From the NCBI GenBank assembly GCA_003447515.1, contig DLZA01000106.1, forward strand, positions 1 through 5,343: 5,343 nt of DNA, given 5' to 3'. The position numbers and the translations under genes are program-made. A model generated the notes under the pieces. That model was not told where the DNA came from, did no database searches, and saw nothing but the letters and a program-made list of their open reading frames with translations. Below are positions 1-5,343 of the stretch, one piece after another; position 1 is the stretch's first letter, and each line of letters begins with the position of its first letter. Source of the stretch: Paracoccaceae bacterium. Its GTDB lineage: Bacteria > Pseudomonadota > Alphaproteobacteria > Rhodobacterales > Rhodobacteraceae.

Positions 1-158
1 ACTGTGTTTTCACCAAGGTGCTGCGCGACCTCGAGAATCAAATTATTCCCGTTGTTGTCGCACTCTAGCGCATTAAGAATTTCTGGTAAGCGATCTTCGA
101 ACTGAACGTCGACAACCGCGCCAATCACCTGTGTAATTTTACCTACAGCATTTGCCAT
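1..158 (-). CDS. atpD: F1 ATP synthase subunit beta, N-terminal part (cut by window edge)
   Basis: This is the start of the catalytic beta subunit of F1 ATP synthase, which in the whole protein carries the ATP-forming site. Only the first 52 codons are in the window; the Walker motifs lie beyond the left edge. The visible protein begins [20 protein letters not shown] and continues through ILNALE and [12 protein letters not shown], the N-terminal beta-barrel of the family, in a form typical of Rhodobacteraceae as I recall it. The ATG at 156-158 is chosen because a strong GAGGAG ribosome binding site lies at 168-173, nine bases upstream, and because the length matches family starts. It follows the atpG stop by 17 bp, so it belongs to the same transcript. 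atpC (epsilon) would be expected next, but that cannot be seen here. Confidence 0.96.
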   Translation of the reverse strand, partial: MANAVGKITQVIGAVVDVQFEDRLPEILNALECDNNGNNLILEVAQHLGENT

Positions 159-175
159 GATGTGTTTCTCCTCAC

Positions 176-1048
176 TTAGAGCGCTTCAGCGCCCGAGATA
201 ATCTCGATCAATTCGTTTGTTATCGCAGCTTGGCGGCTACGATTGTACTGAATGGTCAGTTTGTCGATCATTTCACCCGCATTACGCGTCGCATTATCCA
301 TCGCGGACATACGCGCACCCTGCTCTGATGCGCCATTTTCCAACAGACCGGTAAAAACCAGCGTTGTTAGGGCGCGCGGCAACAGATCAGCTAAGATCTC
401 GTCCTCACCAGGTTCATATTCATAAAATGGTTTCTCAACAGTGGAATCCACTTCAAACCTTGCAGGAATGAGTTGTTGCGCCGTTGGAACTTGTGAAATT
501 ACTGACTCGAATTCAGCAAAATATAAAGTGGCAACATCAAACTCACCGGCATTGAAACGATTGATAATGTCATTCGCCACGTCTTGGGCATTGTTATATC
601 CAAGGCGCTTCACTTCAGACAGATCTACGTGATCGATCATTTGATCGCCAAGGTCGCGCTTTAACTGCTCACGGCCTTTTTTACCTACTGTCAAAATTTT
701 CACAGTTTTCCCAGCCGCCAACAATTTCTCAGCATTAGCACGAGCCATTTTTGCAATCGACGAGTTAAAACCACCGCAAAGACCCCGCTCAGAGGTCGCG
801 ACGATTAGTAAATGCACATCGTCTTTTCCAGTTCCAGCCAGAAGCCTTGGTGCGCTTTCAGAGCTCGCACTCGCCGCGGCCAAATTACCCATAACTGCAT
901 TCATGCGCTCCGCAAACGGGCGTGCGTTTTCTGCAGCTTCCTGCGCACGGCGCAATTTTGCGGCAGCAACCATCTGCATGGCCTTAGTGATCTTCCGAGT
1001 GCCTTTAACACTCTCGATCCGCATTTTTAGGTCTTTAAGGTTCGCCAT
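176..1048 (-). CDS. atpG: F1 ATP synthase subunit gamma
   Basis: The gamma subunit is the central rotor shaft of F1. It turns inside the alpha3-beta3 hexamer and couples proton flow through F0 to ATP synthesis at the inner membrane. The 290-residue product has the family's usual length and layout. The N-terminal helix (about residues 1-60) contains the conserved [18 protein letters not shown] stretch. A central alpha/beta domain has [10 protein letters not shown] at 86-95. The C-terminal helix (about 225-290) ends with the gamma signature [12 protein letters not shown] at 276-287. The two terminal helices form the antiparallel coiled coil that enters the hexamer. The ATG at 1046-1048 is preceded by a strong TAAGGAGT site at 1056-1063. 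The gene lies 33 bp after the atpA stop and 17 bp before atpD. It appears intact. Confidence 0.98.
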   Translation of the reverse strand: MANLKDLKMRIESVKGTRKITKAMQMVAAAKLRRAQEAAENARPFAERMNAVMGNLAAASASSESAPRLLAGTGKDDVHLLIVATSERGLCGGFNSSIAKMARANAEKLLAAGKTVKILTVGKKGREQLKRDLGDQMIDHVDLSEVKRLGYNNAQDVANDIINRFNAGEFDVATLYFAEFESVISQVPTAQQLIPARFEVDSTVEKPFYEYEPGEDEILADLLPRALTTLVFTGLLENGASEQGARMSAMDNATRNAGEMIDKLTIQYNRSRQAAITNELIEIISGAEAL

Positions 1049-1081
1049 TAAGCAAACTCCTTATTCCCAACGGGCCAATGT

Positions 1082-2617
1082 TTAGGCGAAGCTTTTTGAA
1101 AATGCTTCGACGGCGGCTTTCACTTTATCTTCGGCTTTGCCTTTAATTTTCGGGTCTTCATCAGAAATAAAGTCCAGAACATCTTGGGCATTGGTGCGTA
1201 AGTGTGCGAGCAGACCAGATTCAAACCGTCCAACATCTCCAACGGGGAGCTCGTCCAAATAACCATTCGTACCGGCGTACAAAACAACAACTTGTTCAGC
1301 ATTTGTCAGTGGTGAATACTGCGGCTGCTTCAGTAATTCAGTCAGACGGGCTCCACGGTTCAGCAGCTGTTGAGTGGACGCGTCAAGATCAGATCCAAAC
1401 TGCGCAAAGGCAGCCATTTCGCGGTACTGCGCCAATTCCAATTTAATGGATCCAGCAACAGATTTCATCGCATTTGTTTGAGCGGATGAACCGACGCGGG
1501 AAACCGACAGACCAGTATTCAATGCCGGGCGGATACCTTGGTAAAACAACTCAGTTTCAAGGAAGATCTGACCGTCAGTAATAGATATCACGTTAGTCGG
1601 GATAAACGCAGACACGTCACCACCCTGTGTCTCGATAACCGGCAAAGCGGTCAAAGAACCTGAGCCATTTTCTTCATTCATCTTAGCGGAGCGCTCCAAT
1701 AAACGAGAGTGCAGATAGAAAACGTCCCCCGGGTATGCCTCGCGCCCTGGCGGGCGTCGAAGAAGCAGGGACATCTGGCGATATGCTACAGCTTGTTTCG
1801 TAAGATCATCATAGATCATTAGGCCGTGCATGCCATTTTCACGAAAGTATTCGCCCATAGATGTGGCAGCGTAAGGTGCTAAGAACTGCATAGGTGCAGG
1901 ATCAGATGCGGTAGCCGCAACAACGATGGAATACTCAATCGCACCTGTTTCTTCGAGCTTTTTGACGAGCTGAGCAACAGTCGAGCGTTTTTGACCAACC
2001 GCAACGTAGATACAGAACAGTTTTTCTGTATCGTCCTTTGCAGCATCGTTATACGATTTTTGGTTTAGGATAGTGTCGAGCGCAATTGCGGTTTTACCAG
2101 TCTGGCGGTCACCAATGATTAATTCGCGCTGACCGCGGCCAACCGGAATCAGTGCATCTACAGACTTTAGACCGGTAAACATCGGCTCGTGGACCGACTT
2201 GCGTGGAATAATACCAGGCGCTTTAATTTCAGCCTGCGCTCGCTTTTTTGACTTAATGGGGCCTTTACCGTCTATCGGGTTACCAAGACCGTCAACAACA
2301 CGGCCAAGCAACTCCGGCCCGACCGGAACGTCCACAATCGCATTTGTGCGTTTGACTGTGTCACCCTCTTTAATATCACGGTCAGAGCCAAAGATAACGA
2401 CACCAACGTTGTCAATCTCCAGGTTGAGCGCCATCCCTCGGATACCACCTGGGAATTCAACCATCTCACCAGCTTGAACATTGTCCAGCCCATGTACACG
2501 CGCGATACCATCACCCACAGACAGAACACGGCCGACTTCGGCTACTTCGGCTTCTTTCCCGAAGCCTTTGATCTGGTCCTTGAGGATCGCAGAGATTTCT
2601 GCAGCTTGGATACCCAT
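1082..2617 (-). CDS. atpA: F1 ATP synthase subunit alpha
   Basis: The alpha subunit forms the F1 hexamer with beta; its nucleotide sites are non-catalytic, but it supplies the arginine finger to the catalytic sites. The 511-residue product is full length for the family. Visible landmarks are the N-terminal delta-contact region and beta-barrel (about 1-95), the Walker A motif GDRQTGKT at 169-176, the Walker B strand LMIYDDL at 266-272, the alpha/beta signature [10 protein letters not shown] at 364-373, and the following Arg374, which corresponds by position to the arginine finger. The C-terminal helical domain (about 380-511) ends in a charged helix. The ATG at 2615-2617 shares one base with the atpH stop (TAATG), and an AGAGG site at 2625-2629 lies inside the end of atpH. 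This suggests translational coupling. No defect is seen. Confidence 0.98.
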   Translation of the reverse strand: MGIQAAEISAILKDQIKGFGKEAEVAEVGRVLSVGDGIARVHGLDNVQAGEMVEFPGGIRGMALNLEIDNVGVVIFGSDRDIKEGDTVKRTNAIVDVPVGPELLGRVVDGLGNPIDGKGPIKSKKRAQAEIKAPGIIPRKSVHEPMFTGLKSVDALIPVGRGQRELIIGDRQTGKTAIALDTILNQKSYNDAAKDDTEKLFCIYVAVGQKRSTVAQLVKKLEETGAIEYSIVVAATASDPAPMQFLAPYAATSMGEYFRENGMHGLMIYDDLTKQAVAYRQMSLLLRRPPGREAYPGDVFYLHSRLLERSAKMNEENGSGSLTALPVIETQGGDVSAFIPTNVISITDGQIFLETELFYQGIRPALNTGLSVSRVGSSAQTNAMKSVAGSIKLELAQYREMAAFAQFGSDLDASTQQLLNRGARLTELLKQPQYSPLTNAEQVVVLYAGTNGYLDELPVGDVGRFESGLLAHLRTNAQDVLDFISDEDPKIKGKAEDKVKAAVEAFSKSFA

Positions 2618-3177
2618 TATCCGACCTCTTTCATTGCATTTTGAAGATTGGAGAGCTTAGATTTGATTGAACTATCAATCATTTTCGAGCCCACTTTTAC
2701 GATCAAACCGCCGATGAGGCTTTCATCAACGGAGACGTTCACGATTACATCCTTCCCAAATGTTACTTTCAACGTTTTGGCAAGTTTGTCTGATTGCGCT
2801 TTGGTCAGCTTCTTTGCAGCTGTTACTTCTGCGGTTACCTCACCTCTTTCAAGGGCGATCATGTCTTTGACGGTGCTAACCAACTGCGGCAGCACAAACA
2901 AACGACGGTTTTGGGCCATCAGGCCGAGTGTATTTGCCACAATCGGTGTAAGTTTCATTTTCTTGCCGATAGCCGCAACCGCAGTGACGAGCTGATCGCG
3001 AGAATAAACTGGGTTGGTGATCAGTTCACCAAAATCAGTGCTCTCTAACAACGCGACGCCCAGCGCCTCGAAATCTTTTTCCAAGGCGGGGAGTTTCTTG
3101 GCCTCTTTTGCCAATTCAAAAACCGCTGTCGCATAGCGCGAAGCAATTCCTGTAGATATCGAACCGTTATCTGACAC
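2617..3177 (-). CDS. atpH: F1 ATP synthase subunit delta (OSCP homologue)
   Basis: Delta caps the top of the F1 hexamer and links it to the peripheral b stalk, holding the stator against rotation. The 186-residue product has the expected length. The N-terminal helical domain carries [12 protein letters not shown] at 14-25, which should contact the alpha N-terminus. The C-terminal part carries the conserved segment around [20 protein letters not shown] (154-173). The start is GTG at 3175-3177, chosen because a GGAAGGG site lies five bases upstream, the resulting N-terminus matches relatives as I recall them, and no ATG lies nearby upstream in frame. It is the first gene of the operon, preceded by a 288 bp spacer. 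The F0 genes are not adjacent, as is usual in alphaproteobacteria. Its stop overlaps the atpA start. Confidence 0.96.
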   Translation of the reverse strand: MSDNGSISTGIASRYATAVFELAKEAKKLPALEKDFEALGVALLESTDFGELITNPVYSRDQLVTAVAAIGKKMKLTPIVANTLGLMAQNRRLFVLPQLVSTVKDMIALERGEVTAEVTAAKKLTKAQSDKLAKTLKVTFGKDVIVNVSVDESLIGGLIVKVGSKMIDSSIKSKLSNLQNAMKEVG

Positions 3178-3182
3178 GAAAA

Positions 3183-3189
3183 CCCTTCC
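3183..3189 (-). promoter_or_regulatory. Ribosome binding site that fixes the GTG start of atpH
   Basis: On the minus strand GGAAGGG lies five bases before the GTG at 3177. It is the only purine-rich site close to a start codon in this frame and is the main reason for accepting GTG. The match to the anti-Shine-Dalgarno sequence is moderate. Confidence 0.6.
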
Positions 3190-3241
3190 GAATTTCTCAG
3201 TTATTGCCGCTCATCGACAATTTTAGACTTACCTTGGCGGA

Positions 3242-3261
3242 GATCAAATAGCGACTTGATC
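3242..3261. repeat. Perfect inverted repeat upstream of atpH (6-bp arms, 8-bp spacer)
   Basis: GATCAA at 3242-3247 and TTGATC at 3256-3261 are exact reverse complements separated by eight bases. The element lies about 65-84 bp before the atpH start codon, so it could be a dimeric regulator's operator or a small leader stem-loop. The arms are in the opposite order to an FNR-type box (TTGAT-N4-ATCAA), so it should not be called one. The sequence symmetry is certain; the function is unknown. Confidence 0.45.
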
Positions 3262-3342
3262 AGCGAAATCAGCGGGGTCTTAGCAAAGCAAACCCCACAG
3301 CGCAACAACCCATTGTCATACAAATCGCAACAGCGATCATTT

Positions 3343-3380
3343 ATTTTAAGAATTTTACTAAAAGCCGCAGCAATCTTCAG
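3343..3380 (-). promoter_or_regulatory. Weak candidate promoter for the atp operon
   Basis: On the minus strand two TAAAAT hexamers (positions 3357-3352 and 3348-3343) resemble a sigma-70 type -10 element in the most AT-rich part of the spacer. The first has CTGAAG 17 bases upstream (3380-3375), a poor match to TTGACA. The second has TTGCTG upstream, but with a long 19-base gap. Either would give a leader of roughly 160 bases before atpH. Both are weak matches and AT-rich DNA produces these by chance. Confidence 0.2.
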
Positions 3381-3465
3381 CGTTAAAACGTTTTTCCGAA
3401 CTCATTGAAGAAATTCAAGAGCCAGCTGATTGAGCTAAAGTTTCTTTGGTGAGTATGTCATGGAA

Positions 3466-4257
3466 CTACTTATTGATCCATCTTTGTTTGATTGGTTGAG
3501 CTTCTCGCCCGCTGACAGGCTTGCCCGCCGGTTTCGTAACACCGTGAAGCGCTTCCAATGGCTTGCGCACCGCCTCGGCCATACCCCCGCGTTTTGGTGC
3601 ATGAACTTGCTTTGTCGCTTCCACCATCACCGCGCCTGCTGGCAGTATAAACGACGCTTTGCTGCCATAACGTTCAAACCAATTAGCGGAACGCACCACC
3701 CAAGATTTATGGCTTGGTGGCGAAAATAGAGCAGAGACGTGGCGCAATGGAACGAATTTGTGTTTGCGCAATTGCGACTCTAATTGGCCAAGGCTGTACG
3801 GCCGCCCAAAACCAAAGGGCGTCTTGTCACGTCGAGCCCACAAACCTGTTCGGTTTGGAACGACAAACAGTACTGCACCTCCTGGCCCCAATACACGCCA
3901 AATTTCACTCAATAAATCTGACTGACGTTCACAGGTTTCCAAGCCGTGTAGCACAATCAAACGATCAACCGTACCTGTCGCTACAGGCCAAAGAGTTTCT
4001 TCGACCATAACCGAATGATTAGGGAGCAAATCGGGCCACGGCATAACACCTTGTTGGCCGGGCATCAAATTCATCACCCGCCGACTGTCTGCCAAAAACG
4101 GACGCAACATCGGCCCTGCAAAACCAAATCCCACAACCGTCTGCCCCTTGGTATTTGGCCACATTTGCACGATTTTTTCACGTAATGCACGCTGTGCTAT
4201 GCGACCCAATTTGGTCCTGTAGTAAAAGGAATGAAGATCAACTACATCCAAGTGCAT
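3466..4257 (-). CDS. Class I SAM-dependent methyltransferase-like protein
   Basis: I recognise this as a methyltransferase-fold protein of the methyltransferase-11 type that, as I recall, sits divergent to gloB in Rhodobacteraceae; the substrate is unknown. From the chosen start it has 263 residues. VVGFGFAGP at 41-49 sits where the SAM-binding glycine loop should be, but lacks the usual acidic-x-Gly-x-Gly form. DRLIVLHGLE at 98-107 and WRVLGPGGAVLFVVP at 120-134 match the later strands and the typical 'vLkPGG' turn. A conserved-looking RRDKTPFGFGRPYSLGQLE follows at 142-160, and the tail after about 220 is basic and probably disordered. The ATG at 4255-4257 is preferred over a TTG at 4294-4296, which would add 13 residues, because relatives begin MHLDV; no strong ribosome binding site precedes either. 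It reads toward atpH in the same direction. No signal peptide or membrane segment is evident. Confidence 0.82.
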   Translation of the reverse strand: MHLDVVDLHSFYYRTKLGRIAQRALREKIVQMWPNTKGQTVVGFGFAGPMLRPFLADSRRVMNLMPGQQGVMPWPDLLPNHSVMVEETLWPVATGTVDRLIVLHGLETCERQSDLLSEIWRVLGPGGAVLFVVPNRTGLWARRDKTPFGFGRPYSLGQLESQLRKHKFVPLRHVSALFSPPSHKSWVVRSANWFERYGSKASFILPAGAVMVEATKQVHAPKRGGMAEAVRKPLEALHGVTKPAGKPVSGREAQPIKQRWINK

Positions 4258-4319
4258 TGCATCGACCCAATTGTTCAGACAGAGTGACTGTAACAAATCA
4301 CGAAGTGGACGAAAACACC
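4258..4319. promoter_or_regulatory. Divergent promoter region between the methyltransferase gene and gloB
   Basis: Only 62 bp separate the two divergent start codons, so both promoters must overlap here or extend into the opposite gene. The region contains an imperfect palindrome at 4271-4296: TTGTTCAG and CTGTAACAA pair over eight bases with one unpaired T, around a nine-base centre. A single regulator could act on both genes from such a site. I could not assign reliable -35/-10 pairs on either strand. Ribosome binding sites for both genes are weak, the best before gloB being AGTGGA about ten bases upstream. Confidence 0.45.
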
Positions 4320-5087
4320 ATGCCTCTCGAAATCGTCACGATACCATGCCTAACCGATAACTATGCCTTTTTGTTGCATGAAACTATTAGCGGCCAAACG
4401 GCCGTAGTTGATGCGCCAGACGCCAAACCAATTCTAAGTGTGCTGTCAGAGCGAGGCTGGTCTCTTGATCACATTCTAATTACGCACCATCACGACGACC
4501 ACATTATGGGAGTGGCAGAACTTCAGACTACCACTGGAGCTTCAGTGCACGGTGGCGCGCCAGACGCATATCGCCTGCCAAATTTAGATACGCAACTTGC
4601 GGATGGAGACACTTTTAGCTTGGGCGCTGAAACCTGCCGCGTGATTGACGTTTCAGGTCACACATTAGGTCATATTGCCTTCATATTTGACTCACAACTT
4701 GCAGCATTCACCGCAGACAGCCTGATGGCTTGGGGTTGTGGCCGTGTTTTTGAAGGAACCATGGAAATGCAGTGGGCGACGATGCAAAAATTCCATGACC
4801 TACCCCGCGCCATGGCAATCTATTCTGGTCATGAATATACCTCATCAAATGGTAAATTTGCACTGACAATTGAACCTGACAACGAGAGTTATAGGGACCG
4901 AATGGCCGCCACGGAAGCTGCTAGAGCAAAAGGCGAGCCAACTGTTCCATCAAATCTGGGACTAGAACTGGCAACAAACCCATTTTTGCGTGCAAGCCAC
5001 CCAAAAGTGAAAGAAGCTCTTGGAATGCGGGATGCGACTGATGCAGAAGTTTTTGTGGAAATTCGCACTCGCAAAGACTCTTTTTGA
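4320..5087 (+). CDS. gloB: Hydroxyacylglutathione hydrolase (glyoxalase II)
   Basis: Glyoxalase II hydrolyses S-D-lactoylglutathione to D-lactate and glutathione, the second step of methylglyoxal detoxification in the cytoplasm. The 255-residue product is a metallo-beta-lactamase-fold enzyme of usual length. The two-metal site is complete: THHHDDH at 55-61 (His56, His58, Asp60, His61), His114 in SGHTLGH, bridging Asp133 in FTADS, and His171 in SGHEYT. GCGRVFEGT at 139-147 is the conserved family loop, and the C-terminal helical domain has N188/Y191 and an ending with Arg249 and Lys252, positions associated with glutathione binding in the family. The ATG at 4320 gives MPLEIVTIPCLTDNYAF, the expected N-terminus. 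The frame stays open for 55 codons further upstream, but that extension covers the start of the divergent gene and has no family resemblance. The gene appears intact. Confidence 0.95.
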   Translation: MPLEIVTIPCLTDNYAFLLHETISGQTAVVDAPDAKPILSVLSERGWSLDHILITHHHDDHIMGVAELQTTTGASVHGGAPDAYRLPNLDTQLADGDTFSLGAETCRVIDVSGHTLGHIAFIFDSQLAAFTADSLMAWGCGRVFEGTMEMQWATMQKFHDLPRAMAIYSGHEYTSSNGKFALTIEPDNESYRDRMAATEAARAKGEPTVPSNLGLELATNPFLRASHPKVKEALGMRDATDAEVFVEIRTRKDSF

Positions 5088-5343
5088 ACCGACTTAGCTC
5101 CTTCAAGCTGGAAAAAATAGAAGTTTTCAGCACATGCCATTGTGCGCACGCCACAGCTCTAAAAAAATGGGTGGAATACTTGAGCAAAGGTCTGAATTTA
5201 AGCTAAAGCGCCTCGGTGTGAAATATTGCACGCTAACATTTATCTTTCTAACGAAGATAAATTAAAAATAGCAAGTTTTGTGTTAAACAATTCTGCGACA
5301 GCCAAAGTTGGAACTCATCACTGCATGAATTGCAGGGCCGGTA
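5088..5343. other. Non-coding stretch after gloB, no gene recognised
   Basis: This 256 bp AT-rich tail contains no open frame I can support. A bulged stem-loop (GCTG-G-AAAA with TTTTCAGC, 5107-5131) lies 19 bases after the gloB stop and could help end the transcript, but no U-run follows it, so it is not a standard intrinsic terminator. GTGCGCAC at 5142-5149 is an 8-bp perfect palindrome, and CTGCA/TGCAG form short arms at 5321-5335. The next gene probably starts beyond the window. The inverted repeat at 5238-5262 is listed separately. Confidence 0.6.
5238..5262. repeat. Perfect AT-rich inverted repeat downstream of gloB (9-bp arms)
   Basis: ATTTATCTT at 5238-5246 and AAGATAAAT at 5254-5262 are exact reverse complements around a 7-base centre. 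Each arm has a single G or C, so an RNA hairpin would be weak, and neither side is followed by a U-run in the right direction. That argues against an intrinsic terminator and leaves an operator-like binding site for the gene beyond the window as one possibility. The symmetry is certain; the role is not known. Confidence 0.5.

Larger units (their letters stand above)
3178..3465. other. 288 bp spacer between the methyltransferase gene and atpH; expected atp promoter and leader
   Basis: This AT-rich stretch must carry the start of the atp operon if that is transcribed on its own, and the end of the methyltransferase transcript. I see no convincing rho-independent terminator. Only short 5-bp stems occur, for example TTGAA/TTCAA at 3405-3418, ATCGC/GCGAT at 3324-3337, and GGGGT/ACCCC at 3274-3278 with 3292-3296, none followed by a U-run in the minus direction. 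Read-through from the methyltransferase gene into atpH is therefore possible. No tRNA or other RNA gene was recognised. The largest symmetric element is the palindrome at 3242-3261, listed separately. Confidence 0.7.

Noticed and set aside
2648..2995. 115-codon open frame on the plus strand opposite atpH
   Set aside because: It is the antisense shadow of a well-conserved gene and its product has no recognisable feature.
3274..3296. GGGGT/ACCCC stem as terminator of the methyltransferase transcript
   Set aside because: Only five pairs with a 13-base loop and no U-run downstream on the minus strand.
3385..3394. AAAACGTTTT palindrome downstream of the methyltransferase gene
   Set aside because: A 10-bp symmetric AT-rich word with no loop; expected by chance in such DNA and not a hairpin.
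3358..3405. 15-residue frame on the minus strand beginning MSSEKRF and containing two adjacent cysteines
   Set aside because: Very short, without a ribosome binding site or context to support translation.
4258..4296. 13-residue N-terminal extension of the methyltransferase from a TTG codon
   Set aside because: TTG is rare, no ribosome binding site precedes it, and relatives as I recall them start at the MHLDV methionine.
4155..4319. 55-codon upstream extension of the gloB frame
   Set aside because: It runs antisense to the start of the methyltransferase gene, has no family resemblance, and the internal ATG at 4320 gives the standard glyoxalase II N-terminus.
5107..5131. Intrinsic terminator for gloB
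   Set aside because: The stem is AT-rich with a bulge and lacks a following U-run, so it is mentioned only as a weak stem-loop.
5215..5230. Sigma-54-like promoter with GG and TTGC elements
   Set aside because: The gap between the GG and GC doublets is 11 bases; the sigma-54 element needs 10, so it does not fit.
5167..5265. 32-residue open frame after gloB
   Set aside because: No ribosome binding site, no recognisable sequence, and it runs straight through the inverted repeat; likely chance.

Overview
The window looks like the chromosome of an alphaproteobacterium, most likely of the Rhodobacteraceae (Roseobacter-type). This rests on my memory of family sequences, not a search. Three things point that way: the F1 ATP synthase genes stand alone in the order atpH-atpA-atpG-atpD with no F0 genes in front; the N-termini and other stretches of these proteins resemble Rhodobacteraceae versions; and the next gene is a methyltransferase-like protein divergent from a glyoxalase II gene. 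Base composition is moderate, with AT-rich intergenic DNA, so a lower-GC marine member of the group would fit.

Layout. From the left edge to 3177, all on the minus strand and read right to left, lie atpH (delta, GTG start), atpA (alpha, overlapping atpH by one base), atpG (gamma) and the first 52 codons of atpD (beta), which runs off the window. Spacing is tight (1-base overlap, 33 bp, 17 bp) and each gene has a purine-rich ribosome binding site, so this is one operon. The subunits assemble into the cytoplasmic catalytic F1 head: alpha and beta form the hexamer, gamma is the rotor shaft, and delta ties F1 to the peripheral stalk.

From 3178 to 3465 is a 288 bp AT-rich spacer that should hold the operon promoter and leader. 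It contains a perfect 6-bp-arm palindrome and several weaker symmetric elements, but no clear terminator. Upstream, 3466-4257 encodes a class I methyltransferase-like protein on the minus strand with a poorly conserved SAM-binding glycine motif. After a 62 bp divergent promoter region, gloB (glyoxalase II) runs on the plus strand from 4320 to 5087. The last 256 bp (5088-5343) hold no supportable gene, but include a perfect 9-bp-arm AT-rich inverted repeat.

Overall this is mainly a conserved housekeeping region. I see no mobile element, CRISPR array, RNA gene or clearly novel system. The points worth a second look are the unexplained palindromes in the three intergenic regions and the atypical methyltransferase.
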